Shown here piece after piece: positions 35,265 through 44,486 of a stretch of 64,000 nt of DNA. Source of the stretch: Ramlibacter cellulosilyticus (lineage in GTDB: Bacteria > Pseudomonadota > Gammaproteobacteria > Burkholderiales > Burkholderiaceae_C). Below the pieces are notes generated by a model. It did not search any database. It had not been told where the DNA came from and was given only the letters and a program-made list of their open reading frames with translations. Positions within the stretch are counted from its first letter, which is position 1, and every line of letters starts with the position of its first letter. The translations under genes and the position numbers were made by a program. The stretch covers positions 217,358 through 281,357 of the forward strand of contig NZ_JACORT010000008.1 in the NCBI RefSeq assembly GCF_014297465.1, given 5' to 3'.

Positions 35265-35804
35265 ATGAAATCAAACAGCCGCGGTCTCACCCTGATCGAG
35301 CTGCTCGTCACGCTGGCGGTCATGGGCATCCTCTCGATGCTCGTGATCCCCTCGTTCTCCGTGCTGCTGGCCAAGCGCGCCGTCCAGGCGGCGGCGTCGG
35401 ACGTCGCTTCCGACCTGCGCCTGGCGCGCTCGGAAGCGGTGAAGCGCTCCAACTACGTGACGGTCTGCCGGTCCACGGACGCGTCCACGTGCGCGGCGGC
35501 GGGCAGCTGGCACACCGGTTGGGTCGTCTTCCTGGACCTCAACGGCAACGGCGCGATCGACGGCGCCGGGGACACGATCCTGCGGGTGCACCAGGAAGTG
35601 TCCGGGATCCAGTCCATGGGGAACACCGATCCGTCCACGACCAAGGCTGCATTGACTTTCCGCCCGAACGGGCTGGGGGTCGGGATCAATGACACTTGGA
35701 TGGTCACCCCGCTCGCGTCCAGCAAGCCGGGAACCACCCGCCTGATGTGCATCTCCAGCCAGGGCCGCCTGACCCTGCGCGAACCGGGAGCGACGGCATG
35801 CTGA
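35265..35804 (+). CDS. GspH/FimT-family pseudopilin 1
   Basis: Minor type IV pilin of 179 residues. The prepilin motif RGLTLIELLVTLAVMG (cleavage after G7, glutamate at mature position 5) is followed by the GspH/FimT head with two cysteines in TVCRSTDASTC. It is the first gene of a pilV-pilW-pilX-pilY1-pilE cluster and overlaps pilV by seven bases. It likely helps prime pilus assembly or, as in some FimT proteins, binds DNA for uptake. Confidence 0.93.
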   Translation: MKSNSRGLTLIELLVTLAVMGILSMLVIPSFSVLLAKRAVQAAASDVASDLRLARSEAVKRSNYVTVCRSTDASTCAAAGSWHTGWVVFLDLNGNGAIDGAGDTILRVHQEVSGIQSMGNTDPSTTKAALTFRPNGLGVGINDTWMVTPLASSKPGTTRLMCISSQGRLTLREPGATAC

Positions 35805-36382
35805 GCCCCATGAACCTGCGCCGCCCGGTGCGGCAGCCCGCGCGCCGGTCCACGCTGCGCGGCGCGAGCCTGATCGAGGTGCTGGTGGCGATCCTGATCG
35901 CGTCGCTGGGCCTGCTGGCGTTCGCCGGCCTCACCGCGTCTTCGGTGCGCTACACGAAGATGTCCCAGTACCGGGCGACGGCGACGCAGCTGGCGCAGGA
36001 CATCGCGGAGCGCGCCCGCGCCAACATCGTGGACGGCAACGTGACGGCCTACGAGTTCCTGGGGAGCTTCTCCTCGCAGGCGACGGCGCCGACCCTGCCG
36101 GCCAAGACCTGCCAGGCCGCGGCGGACACCTGCAGCGTGGCCGAGATCGCGGCCATGGACCTGTACGAATGGCAGCAGGCCGCGCGCAAGCTCCTGCCGG
36201 AAGGGTCCGTGTTCCTGCAGAGGGACGCGGCCGTGCTCGGCGCCTTCGACCTCTGGCTGGCCTGGCGCGACCCGACGCTGGCGACGGGCGAGTCCAAGGA
36301 GGTGGCCAAGGAATGCCCGAACGACCTGGGCGTCGACAGCGAGGACGGGGTGCGCTGCATGTATTTCCGGGTGAAGCTGTGA
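35798..36382 (+). CDS. pilV: Minor pilin PilV
   Basis: Minor type IV pilin of 194 residues. A long basic leader (about 22 residues, MLSPMNLRR...) precedes the prepilin motif RGASLIEVLVAILIASLG. The periplasmic part has paired cysteines near 104 and 110. An ATG four codons downstream is an alternative start. It overlaps the preceding pilin gene and is followed 11 bases later by pilW. Confidence 0.9.
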   Translation: MLSPMNLRRPVRQPARRSTLRGASLIEVLVAILIASLGLLAFAGLTASSVRYTKMSQYRATATQLAQDIAERARANIVDGNVTAYEFLGSFSSQATAPTLPAKTCQAAADTCSVAEIAAMDLYEWQQAARKLLPEGSVFLQRDAAVLGAFDLWLAWRDPTLATGESKEVAKECPNDLGVDSEDGVRCMYFRVKL

Positions 36383-36393
36383 GGGGCGCCACG

Positions 36394-37281
36394 ATGAAGA
36401 CTTTCCGTTCCCAGCGCGGCGTCTCGCTGATCGAGCTGCTGGTGTCCATGGTCATCGGCCTGGTGGTCGTGGGCGCCATCGTCGTCAACTACACCAGCAC
36501 GGGCGCGACCAGCGCCCGCCAGACCGCCCTGGGCCAGATGGGCGAGGACGCCCAGCTCGCCTTCAACCTGCTCGCGCGGGACCTGCAGATGGCGGGGTAC
36601 TCGGAGCCGACCAAGATCGACGCCGCGGCCACGACGTTCACCAAGATCTACAGCGGTCGTCCCATGTTCGCGTGCGCGACGCCCATGGTGAACCCCAAGG
36701 TGGCGCTGTCCGGGTCCAAGGAGGACGGGGTCACCTGCACCGCGGCCGGCCCGAGCGTGAGCACCGCGACCCATGCCCTGGTCGTCAACTACCAGGGAAC
36801 CAACGCCAACGCCGTCCTGAACGCGGCGAACGTCCCGACCAACTGCCTCGGGTCCGAGGCGATCGCGATGACGACCGTCGGCCCTCCGGTCTACAACTAC
36901 CGCTTCGTCAGCAACCGGTATTACGTCGACACGAGCGGCACCACCGGCCGCCCGGAGCTCAAGTGCGCCGCGCCCGGCGAGGACGGCCAGCCGCTGATCG
37001 AGAACGTGGAGGCCATGCGGATCTCGCTGGGCCAGGCCGATGCGGCCAACCCCCGCCGGCCGGTGCGCTACGTCGCGCCCGACCAGCTCGTCGGCGGCGA
37101 CTGGGGCACCGTGGTGGCCGTGCGGATCTGCCTGCTGATGCGCAGTTCGGAGAAGCTGCTCGCCGCGGAAGACGACAACAAGTACATCGACTGTTCCGGC
37201 GCGGAGGTGGCCTCCGCCGACGGCAGGCTGCGGCGCGCGTTCTATTCGACGGTCGCCCTGCGCAACAAGACGGCGTTCTGA
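36394..37281 (+). CDS. pilW: Minor pilin PilW
   Basis: Minor type IV pilin of 295 residues with prepilin motif RGVSLIELLVSMVIGLVVVG. The C-terminal region has the PilW-type segment VRICLLMRSSEKL. It is separated from pilX by two bases. In the PilVWX-PilY1 priming complex it would sit at the pilus tip with its neighbours. Confidence 0.93.
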   Translation: MKTFRSQRGVSLIELLVSMVIGLVVVGAIVVNYTSTGATSARQTALGQMGEDAQLAFNLLARDLQMAGYSEPTKIDAAATTFTKIYSGRPMFACATPMVNPKVALSGSKEDGVTCTAAGPSVSTATHALVVNYQGTNANAVLNAANVPTNCLGSEAIAMTTVGPPVYNYRFVSNRYYVDTSGTTGRPELKCAAPGEDGQPLIENVEAMRISLGQADAANPRRPVRYVAPDQLVGGDWGTVVAVRICLLMRSSEKLLAAEDDNKYIDCSGAEVASADGRLRRAFYSTVALRNKTAF

Positions 37282-37283
37282 AC

Positions 37284-37832
37284 ATGCGAGTCCCAGCCCA
37301 CACCCCCCTGGCCCGCGCGCAGCGCGGCGTGTCCCTGATCATCACCATGGTGATGCTGGTGATCATCGGCCTGACGGCGGCGGCCGCCATGCGGTCGGCC
37401 ATCTCGTCCGAGAAGGTCATCAACAACATGCGTTCCGAGGCGCTCGCGCAGCAGTACGCGGAAGCCGCGCTGCGGTACTGCGAGCAGCAGATGGCGCTGC
37501 CCTCGGTCAGCCGGGTGGCCAAGCTTCAGGACGACCAGATCGCGACGATCGACTACGGCGCCGCCACGAAATGGGAAACGACGACCAGCTGGGTGGGTGG
37601 CACGCCGGCGCGCGTGATCGTGCCCAACGAGCAGTTCAAGAACACCGACAGCTCCTTCTCGCCGAGCGTGGCGCCCCAGTGCATGGCCGAGAAGCAGAAG
37701 CTCGCGGATGGCACGAGCGTCGCGGTGGTGGTGACGGCGCGCGGCTTCAGCCCCGACTACGCGGCGGACGCCGATGGCAAGACGACAGCAGGTTCGGTGG
37801 TGTGGCTGCAGTCCACATCAGCGTTCAACTAG
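37284..37832 (+). CDS. pilX: Minor pilin PilX
   Basis: Minor pilin of 182 residues. The hydrophobic segment RGVSLIITMVMLVIIGLTAA lacks the glutamate at mature position 5, a trait shared by PilX/GspK-type minor pilins. The region RSEALAQQYAEAALRYCEQ is typical of PilX. It precedes pilY1 by 17 bases and probably forms the tip scaffold for that adhesin. Confidence 0.92.
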   Translation: MRVPAHTPLARAQRGVSLIITMVMLVIIGLTAAAAMRSAISSEKVINNMRSEALAQQYAEAALRYCEQQMALPSVSRVAKLQDDQIATIDYGAATKWETTTSWVGGTPARVIVPNEQFKNTDSSFSPSVAPQCMAEKQKLADGTSVAVVVTARGFSPDYAADADGKTTAGSVVWLQSTSAFN

Positions 37833-37849
37833 TTGACCGGAGAGATCCA

Positions 37850-40800
37850 ATGAAAACAAGGAAGAACGTCGACGGGACCAGGCGCATGACGGGCGCCGCC
37901 GGCGTGCTGCTGGCAGCCTGCCTGGCGGCAGGGCTGCCATTCGCGGCGCAGGCCCAGGAGGCGCCGGCGCAGAAGCCATTGACCAGCCGCGAAGGGGGCA
38001 GCACGATCCCGAACATCGTCCTTACGATGGACGAGTCGGGGTCGATGGCCTTCCAGTTCCTGCCGGAAGGAACGTTCAAGGTCGGCTCGTACACGGTGGA
38101 GTTTCCCTCGTACACGCTGGTGATGCACCCGGACGACCCGCGCATGGGGAACAACAACACCTGGACGGGCATCGTCCCGGCGGACCTCACTAACGAGAGC
38201 GTGTTCCAGAAGCAGATGCGGTCCCCGGACCTCAACAAGGTCTACTACAACCCGGAAGTGCGCTACCTGCCGTGGATCAAGGAGGACGGGACCCGGATGG
38301 CGGACGCGACCTATACGGCGGTCCGCACGAACCCGCTGAACTCGACGCCCACGCTGAACCTGAGCACCACGTTCACCAAGAAGTCACCGCGCGGTGCCAA
38401 CGACGAGGCCGAGTGGTGCAACTCTACGGCGGACACGACGGCTGGCCGGAACAACGAGTGTTTCGACACGAGCCAGCGGCCGTTCAACCCGGGCATCTTC
38501 TACCGGCTCAAGAAGGACAACGCCGGCGCGTACCTGAATCCCGCCACCAGCAGCAATTACACGCTGTACAACCTGAACGGCTCGCCTTCGATCACCTGGG
38601 GCAAGGACAGCTACCCGGCGCGGACGGACTGCGGCACCACCTGCACGCTGGCGCAGGAAAAGCAGAACTTCGCCAACTGGTACCAGTACCACCGCTCTCG
38701 CCTGCACGCCGCGCAGGCCGGCGTGCCGGAAGCCTTCCAGAGCTTCGACGAGAAGCGCCTGCGCGTGGGCTGGGGTGACATCAAGAAGGGCTCGACCACC
38801 GTCGACGGCAAGGCGACTTCGATCGTGGAGAAGGGCGTGCGGCCTTTCGACGGCACGACCAAGACCGGCCTCTTCACCTGGATGCGCAGCATGAGCGTGT
38901 CGGGCGGCACGCCGCTGCGCAACGCCATGTACGGCGTCGGCGAGTACTACAGCCGCTCGGACAACGCCGGGCCCTGGGGCGACAACCCCGGCAGCACCAC
39001 CAGCGGGCCGCACAAGACCTGCCGCCGCGCCTACAACGTGTTCGTGACGGACGGCTACTGGAACGACCAGGATCCGCCGTCCGGCGTCGGCAACAGCGAC
39101 AACACGAAGGGCACGATCATCGCGCCCAACGGCTACCAGTACCTGCCCACGCGTCCCTACCAGGACAGCAACAGCGATGTGATGCTGGCCGACGTCGCCA
39201 TGCACTTCTGGAAGCGCGACCTGCGGCCCGACCTGGACAACAAGGTCCTGCCGACCGCCGACAACCCGGCCTACTGGCAGCACATGGTGAACTTCACCGT
39301 GGGCTTCGGCGTGAAGGGCAAGCTCGATCCGGCGACCGACCTGCCCAAGCTGTCCGACGGCACCAAGGCCTGGACGGACGACAAGATCGACGACCTGTGG
39401 CACGCCGCCGTGAACTCGCGCGGCCAGTACTTCAGCGCGACGAACGCGTCGGAACTGGCGGATGCGATCCGCACGTCGCTGAACAGCGCGGTCGAACGCG
39501 AATTGAAGGAAGCCGGCGTGGCCGCCGCTGCCACCGTGCTGGAAGACGGCAACCGCAAGTACATTCCGAAGTACCGCACGGGCGTGTGGTCGGGCGACGT
39601 GGACGCGTATCAGCTCGATGCGAACGGCCAGACCGGCGCCAAGCTCTGGTCCGCGAGCGAGCACCTGCCGGCGTGGCAGAACCGCAAGATCTTCACCTGG
39701 GACAGCGGCCTGGCGTCGCCCAAGGGCGTGGCCTTCGACTGGGCGGCGCTGACCACCGCGAGCAAGACGGCCATGGGGGCCAAGGGCTCCCAGACGCTCG
39801 TCAACTTCATCCGCGGCGACCGCAGCAACGAAGGCACGACCAGCGGTACCTACCGCAAGCGTGACGCCGTCATCGCGGACATCGTGAACTCCACGCCGGT
39901 GTTCGCCAAGGACGGCATCGTCGAGCCGTATTCCAAGCTGCCGAACATCGGCACCGCCTACGCGACCTTCCAGGAACAGAAGGCGGCCCGCACCGGCGTG
40001 CTGTACGTGGGCGGCAACGGCGGCATGCTGCACGGCTTCGTGGATTCCAAGGGCGCGACGCCCGCGACCGACGGCACCGAAGTGTTCGCCTACGTGCCGC
40101 GTGCGGTGTACCCGAACCTCGGCACCCTGACCGACCAGGACTACGGCGGCCCGACCAAGTACCACCAGTTCTTCGTGGACGGCGCGCTGTCCGAGCGGGA
40201 CGCCTATGTCCGGGCGCCCGGTGCCGGGGTGCCCAGCTGGCGCAACTACCTCCTCGGCGCGCTCGGCGCCGGCGGCCGGGCCGTGTTCGCGCTCGACGTG
40301 ACCGACCCGAACACGCTCGGCGCTTCCACCGTGCGCTGGGAGGTGTCCTCCGACGCGCATCCCGAACTGGGCTACATCACCACCCCGATCGAAGTGGGCG
40401 TGGTGGACGACGGCAGCACCACGGGCAAGTGGGTTGCGCTCTTCGGCAACGGCTACGTGGACAACAACACGACCAAGGCGACCCTGTTCGTCGTCGGCCT
40501 GCAGGACGGCGCCGTCACCAAGCTGGAGGTCGACGCCGCGACCAAGAACGGCCTGGGCGGCGTCACGCTCAAGCGCAACAGCTTCGGCCAGATCGAGTCG
40601 CTCTTCGCGGGCGACCTGCGCGGCAACCTGTGGAAGATCAACTGGAACAAGTCCAGCGGCAAGTTCGAGGTGTCGAACAGCGGCAAGCCGCTGTTCACGA
40701 CGCCGAGCAACCAGCCGATCGTGCAACCGCCGATCGTCACGGCGCATGCCGACGGTGACTGGGTGATCTTCGGCACCGGGCGCCTGCTCACCGTCGGCGA

Positions 40801-41485
40801 CGCCGATTCCTCGCAGCTGCAGGCGCTCTACGGCCTGCGCCTGAAGACCTCGGACGTTTCCGGTACCACCCTCACCAAGAGCAACCTGGTGGCGCGCACG
40901 ATCGCGGTCGTCACCGGCGCGGACAACTCGACCTACTTCGACCTGAACGGCACCGCGGTCGACTGGAAGAACACCACGTACAAGGGCTGGTCGATCGACC
41001 TCACGGTCGCGGGCTACAGCGGGCTGAGGGTGTCCTATGCACCGCAGACCATCGCCGACGAACTGGCGTTCTTCAGCCTGATCGCGCCGGCGCAGAACGT
41101 GGCCGAGTGCGAGCAGGCGACGGGCCGCGGCGTGAACCTGATCTTCCCGCTCGAGACGGGCCTGAGCCCGACGCAGTGCATCCTGGACACGAACGGCGAC
41201 GGCAAGATCGACAGCTCGGACAACTGCGACGTGGCCGGCTACGCGACCAGCGCGGACGGTATCGACGCGGTGCTCCGCAGCAGGAACACGGTCAAGACCT
41301 GCAAGGACGGGGATTGCACCGAGGAAACGCGCTTCAGCATCCAGAACACCACCGGAGGCCGCTTCATCAAGTGGCAGAAGAAGTTCAAGGAAGAGTGCAC
41401 GGTGGACTGCGACAAGCCGGAAGAGAAGCCGCACACCGCCAAGGACCGCGTCTGGCGCCGCATCGTCAACCCGCCGATCCGTTGA
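37850..41485 (+). CDS. pilY1: Type IV pilus tip adhesin/biogenesis factor PilY1
   Basis: Secreted protein of 1211 residues with a signal peptide ending near AAQAQ. An N-terminal von Willebrand A-like region carries a MIDAS-type DESGS at 61-65. The C-terminal half (from about residue 650) is a beta-propeller typical of PilY1, with GVLYVGGNGGMLHGF. Near the end, DTNGDGKIDSSDNCD is an EF-hand-like calcium site. It likely works at the pilus tip in adhesion, calcium-dependent extension and surface sensing. It starts 17 bases after pilX. Confidence 0.95.
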   Translation: MKTRKNVDGTRRMTGAAGVLLAACLAAGLPFAAQAQEAPAQKPLTSREGGSTIPNIVLTMDESGSMAFQFLPEGTFKVGSYTVEFPSYTLVMHPDDPRMGNNNTWTGIVPADLTNESVFQKQMRSPDLNKVYYNPEVRYLPWIKEDGTRMADATYTAVRTNPLNSTPTLNLSTTFTKKSPRGANDEAEWCNSTADTTAGRNNECFDTSQRPFNPGIFYRLKKDNAGAYLNPATSSNYTLYNLNGSPSITWGKDSYPARTDCGTTCTLAQEKQNFANWYQYHRSRLHAAQAGVPEAFQSFDEKRLRVGWGDIKKGSTTVDGKATSIVEKGVRPFDGTTKTGLFTWMRSMSVSGGTPLRNAMYGVGEYYSRSDNAGPWGDNPGSTTSGPHKTCRRAYNVFVTDGYWNDQDPPSGVGNSDNTKGTIIAPNGYQYLPTRPYQDSNSDVMLADVAMHFWKRDLRPDLDNKVLPTADNPAYWQHMVNFTVGFGVKGKLDPATDLPKLSDGTKAWTDDKIDDLWHAAVNSRGQYFSATNASELADAIRTSLNSAVERELKEAGVAAAATVLEDGNRKYIPKYRTGVWSGDVDAYQLDANGQTGAKLWSASEHLPAWQNRKIFTWDSGLASPKGVAFDWAALTTASKTAMGAKGSQTLVNFIRGDRSNEGTTSGTYRKRDAVIADIVNSTPVFAKDGIVEPYSKLPNIGTAYATFQEQKAARTGVLYVGGNGGMLHGFVDSKGATPATDGTEVFAYVPRAVYPNLGTLTDQDYGGPTKYHQFFVDGALSERDAYVRAPGAGVPSWRNYLLGALGAGGRAVFALDVTDPNTLGASTVRWEVSSDAHPELGYITTPIEVGVVDDGSTTGKWVALFGNGYVDNNTTKATLFVVGLQDGAVTKLEVDAATKNGLGGVTLKRNSFGQIESLFAGDLRGNLWKINWNKSSGKFEVSNSGKPLFTTPSNQPIVQPPIVTAHADGDWVIFGTGRLLTVGDADSSQLQALYGLRLKTSDVSGTTLTKSNLVARTIAVVTGADNSTYFDLNGTAVDWKNTTYKGWSIDLTVAGYSGLRVSYAPQTIADELAFFSLIAPAQNVAECEQATGRGVNLIFPLETGLSPTQCILDTNGDGKIDSSDNCDVAGYATSADGIDAVLRSRNTVKTCKDGDCTEETRFSIQNTTGGRFIKWQKKFKEECTVDCDKPEEKPHTAKDRVWRRIVNPPIR

Positions 41486-41496
41486 GAGGACAAGCC

Positions 41497-41910
41497 ATGA
41501 AGAGACTGCAAGGGAGGGCCGGCGGCTTCACGCTGATCGAGCTGATGATCGTGGTGGCGATCGTCGGGATCATCGCGGCGGTCGCGTTGCCCTCGTACAC
41601 GAAGCACATCGCGCGGGGCAAGCGGGCGGACGCCCGCGCCACGCTGCTCGAGGCTTCGCAGTACATGGAGCGGAACTACTCCGCCAAGAACAAGTACGAG
41701 GCCAGCCTGCCGGACCGGCTGAAGCGCTCGCCCCAGAACGGCGACATGGCGTACGAGATCACCGTGGAACTGACCGGCGGCGGCAGCGGCTACACGCTCA
41801 AGGCGCTGCCCATGTGGACCGACAACGACTGCGGCACCCTCGTGCTGACGCACACGGGCATGAAGACCCGCGAGGGCGGCGGCTTCAGCGACGCGCAGTG
41901 CTGGAAGTAA
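41497..41910 (+). CDS. pilE: Type IV pilin PilE
   Basis: Pilin of 137 residues. A ten-residue leader ends in GG before FTLIELMIVVAIVGIIAAVA, with glutamate at mature position 5. A C-terminal cysteine pair (NDCGT and AQCWK) forms the D-loop disulfide. It sits at the end of the minor-pilin operon, as PilE-type minor pilins do in Burkholderiales. AGAGGA precedes the ATG. Confidence 0.93.
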   Translation: MKRLQGRAGGFTLIELMIVVAIVGIIAAVALPSYTKHIARGKRADARATLLEASQYMERNYSAKNKYEASLPDRLKRSPQNGDMAYEITVELTGGGSGYTLKALPMWTDNDCGTLVLTHTGMKTREGGGFSDAQCWK

Positions 41911-41986
41911 TGGCCTGAGGCTCGCCCGAGCCACTTTGTCACCCGGCGCGGGTCCGTATTCACGGCCCGCCGCCGCGCGGGGTGCC

Positions 41987-41992
41987 TACATT
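41987..41992 (+). promoter_or_regulatory. -10 box directly before the second fimT
   Basis: TACATT ends eight bases before the ATG of the second GspH/FimT gene, so the transcript could start at or next to the AUG. No Shine-Dalgarno motif lies between. Confidence 0.5.
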
Positions 41993-42000
41993 GCCGTGCC

Positions 42001-42543
42001 ATGCACGGTGCCCGCGCCTTCACCCTCCTCGAACTGCTCGTGACGCTGTGCGTCGCGTCCGTCCTGCTTTCGGTCGCGGTGCCATCACTGGCGCGGCTGC
42101 ACGCGTCGGCGCAGCTCTCCACCATCGCGCGCGGCTTCCTCGAAAGCCTGCGCCTCGCGCGCAGCGAGGCGGTGAAACGCGGCGGGCGGGTGGTCATGTG
42201 CAAGTCCGCCAACGGCACCACCTGCGCCGACACGGGCGGGTGGGACCAGGGCTGGATCATCTTCCAGGACAACAACGCCAATGGCGCGCACGAAGCGAAC
42301 GAGACCCTGATCCAGCAGACCCAGGCGCTCGACCGGGACGTGGTGCTGACGGGCAATGCGCCGGTCGCGCGGTCCTTCACTTTCGTGGGGCAGGCCGCCT
42401 CGCGCACGGGCACCGGGGCGATGCAGGCGGGGACGCTCACCGTGTGCCGCCGCTTCGCGGAGGAGGGCGGCGGGCGCCAGATCGTCGTTTCGAGCGGGGG
42501 CCGCGCGGACATCCGGCGGCTCAAGGTGCTCAGCTGCGGCTGA
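42001..42543 (+). CDS. GspH/FimT-family pseudopilin 2
   Basis: Minor pilin of 180 residues with an unusually short five-residue leader (MHGAR) before AFTLLELLVTLCVASVL. The usual glycine before the cleavage site is replaced by alanine, AFTLLE in place of GFTLIE, so processing may be atypical or the start may be misjudged. The head has cysteines in VVMCKSANGTTC, parallel to the first FimT at 35265. It lies 90 bases after pilE with its own -10-like box and converges on nrdR. Confidence 0.9.
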   Translation: MHGARAFTLLELLVTLCVASVLLSVAVPSLARLHASAQLSTIARGFLESLRLARSEAVKRGGRVVMCKSANGTTCADTGGWDQGWIIFQDNNANGAHEANETLIQQTQALDRDVVLTGNAPVARSFTFVGQAASRTGTGAMQAGTLTVCRRFAEEGGGRQIVVSSGGRADIRRLKVLSCG

Positions 42544-42555
42544 GGCGCAGCGGGG

Positions 42556-43005
42556 TCACCGCCGGATCTCGTCGATCACCGTCCTGAATTCGTCGATGTC
42601 CTCGAAGCTGCGGTAGACGCTCGCGAAGCGGACGTAGGCGACCTTGTCCAGCTTCTTCAGCTCGCGCATGACGAGCTCGCCGATGCGCGAGCTGGGGATC
42701 TCGCGCACGCCGAGGTTCAGCAGCTTCTCCTCGATGCGCTCCACGGCGCTGTCGATCTGGTCGGTGCTGACGGGCCGCTTGCGCAGCGCGAGGTTGAACG
42801 AGCCGAGCAGCTTCGCGCGGTCGTACTCGATGCGCCGGCCGTCCTTCTTCACCACCGCGGGGAACGTCACGTCCGGCCGCTCGTAGGTGGTGAAGCGCTT
42901 CTCGCAGTGCGCGCACTGGCGCCGGCGGCGGATGAAGTCCCCGTCCTCGGCCATGCGCGTCTCCACCACCTGGGTGTCGCCGTGGCCGCAGAAGGGGCAC
43001 TTCAT
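42556..43005 (-). CDS. nrdR: Transcriptional repressor NrdR
   Basis: Nucleotide-sensing repressor of ribonucleotide reductase genes, 149 residues. The N-terminal zinc ribbon uses MKCPFCGH and CAHCEKRF, followed by an ATP-cone domain ([16 protein letters not shown]). It starts seven bases after glyA and is part of that transcript. No typical NrdR box is evident in the flanking DNA. Confidence 0.97.
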   Translation of the reverse strand: MKCPFCGHGDTQVVETRMAEDGDFIRRRRQCAHCEKRFTTYERPDVTFPAVVKKDGRRIEYDRAKLLGSFNLALRKRPVSTDQIDSAVERIEEKLLNLGVREIPSSRIGELVMRELKKLDKVAYVRFASVYRSFEDIDEFRTVIDEIRR

Positions 43006-43012
43006 CGCCGGC

Positions 43013-44257
43013 TTACTTGTAGACCGGGAAGCGGCGCGTCAGGGCATTCACCTGCTCGCGCACCTTCGCGATGTTGGCCGCGTCGCGCGGGTTGTCCAGG
43101 ACGTCCGCGACCAGGTTGGCCGTGATCCGCGCCTCTTCCTCCTTGAAGCCGCGGGTGGTCATCGCCGGCGTGCCGATGCGCACGCCGCTGGTGACCATCG
43201 GCTTCTCGGGGTCGTTGGGGATCGCGTTCTTGTTGATGGTCATGTGGGCGTCGCCCAGCACGGCTTCGGCTTCCTTGCCCGTGATGCCCTTGGAACGCAG
43301 GTCCACCAGCATGACGTGGCTCTCGGTGCCGCCGCTCACGATGCGCAGGCCGCGCTTCGTCAGCGTCTCGGCCACGACCTGGGCGTTCTTCACCACCTGC
43401 TGCTGGTAGGCCTTGAACTCGGGCGACAGCGCCTCCTTGAAGGCCACCGCCTTGGCGGCGATCACGTGCATCAGCGGGCCGCCCTGCAGGCCGGGGAAGA
43501 TGGCGCTGTTGATCGCCTTTTCGTGCTCGGGCTTCATCAGGATGAAGCCGCCGCGCGGGCCGCGCAGGCTCTTGTGCGTGGTGGAGGTCACCACGTCGGC
43601 GTGCGGCACCGGGTTGGGGTACACGCCCGCGGCGATCAGGCCGGCGTAGTGGGCCATGTCCACCATGAAGATGGCGCCGACGTCCTTCGCGACCTTGGCG
43701 AAGCGGGCGAAGTCGATGCGCAGGGAATAGGCGGAGGCGCCGGCGATGATCAGCTTCGGCTTGTGCTCGTGCGCCTTGCGTTCCATCGCGTCGTAGTCGA
43801 TGGCTTCTTCCTTGTTCAGGCCGTAGCTCACCACGTTGAACCACTTGCCGGACATGTTCAGCGGCATGCCGTGGGTGAGGTGGCCGCCTTCGGCCAGGCT
43901 CATGCCCATGATGGTGTCGCCGGGCTTCAGGAAGGCGAGGAACACCGCCTCGTTGGCCTGGGCGCCGGAGTGCGGCTGGACGTTGGCGGCGGCGGCCCCG
44001 AACAGCTGCTTGATGCGGTCGATGGCCAGCTGCTCGGCGACGTCGACGTTCTCGCAGCCGCCGTAGTAGCGCTTGCCGGGATAGCCCTCGGCGTACTTGT
44101 TGGTCAGCTGGGTGCCCTGGGCGGCCATGACGGCGGGCGAGGCGTAGTTCTCGCTCGCGATCAGCTCGATGTGCTCTTCCTGGCGGCGGTTCTCGGCCTG
44201 GATGGCGGCCCAGAGTTCGGGGTCGGTCTGTTCGATGAGGATGTTGCGGTCGTACAT
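43013..44257 (-). CDS. glyA: Serine hydroxymethyltransferase
   Basis: Interconverts serine and glycine with tetrahydrofolate, feeding one-carbon units to purine synthesis. 414 residues. The PLP lysine lies in [16 protein letters not shown], and [15 protein letters not shown] is the family signature. The ATG at 44257 has AGGA upstream; longer frames would run through the leader RNA. The 229-base leader contains a ZTP riboswitch, linking expression to purine/folate status. It is followed by nrdR. Confidence 0.97.
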   Translation of the reverse strand: MYDRNILIEQTDPELWAAIQAENRRQEEHIELIASENYASPAVMAAQGTQLTNKYAEGYPGKRYYGGCENVDVAEQLAIDRIKQLFGAAAANVQPHSGAQANEAVFLAFLKPGDTIMGMSLAEGGHLTHGMPLNMSGKWFNVVSYGLNKEEAIDYDAMERKAHEHKPKLIIAGASAYSLRIDFARFAKVAKDVGAIFMVDMAHYAGLIAAGVYPNPVPHADVVTSTTHKSLRGPRGGFILMKPEHEKAINSAIFPGLQGGPLMHVIAAKAVAFKEALSPEFKAYQQQVVKNAQVVAETLTKRGLRIVSGGTESHVMLVDLRSKGITGKEAEAVLGDAHMTINKNAIPNDPEKPMVTSGVRIGTPAMTTRGFKEEEARITANLVADVLDNPRDAANIAKVREQVNALTRRFPVYK

Positions 44258-44288
44258 GGCAGTCCTGCGTGGTCCCTGTGCTCTGACA

Positions 44289-44462
44289 AGGGCTGCCCAG
44301 GCGAACGGCTGAACGCGCATGTGCACGCCGTCGCGGTCAGGATGACCGCAGCGGCCAGTGGCCGCTTGCGCGCACATGCACGGTACGCTCCCCAGTGGTT
44401 CGAGAATCCACGTCAGCGCCCGGGCCGCTGGGGCCGGGGCGCCTATCGCCAGTCGCGTACGA
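44289..44462 (-). promoter_or_regulatory. ZTP (pfl-type) riboswitch of glyA
   Basis: Leader RNA with the conserved ZTP/ZMP aptamer features, read on the minus strand. The first P1 strand GTACGC (44455-44460) is followed by GACTGGCG (44447-44454). Then come CCACTGGGGAGCG (44386-44398), ending in the P1 partner GCGTAC (44383-44388), and the hallmark CGCCTGGGCA (44294-44303). Between the two subdomains a long hairpin insert pairs GCATGTGC with GCACATGC. The aptamer ends 31 bases before the glyA ATG. ZTP reports folate shortage in purine synthesis, and glyA is a known target. Confidence 0.88.
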
Positions 44463-44486
44463 CGGAGAGTTTAACGCAGGGGCGGA

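Noticed and set aside
42541..43012. NrdR-binding boxes near nrdR
   Set aside because: No match to the AT-rich paired NrdR box was visible in this region.
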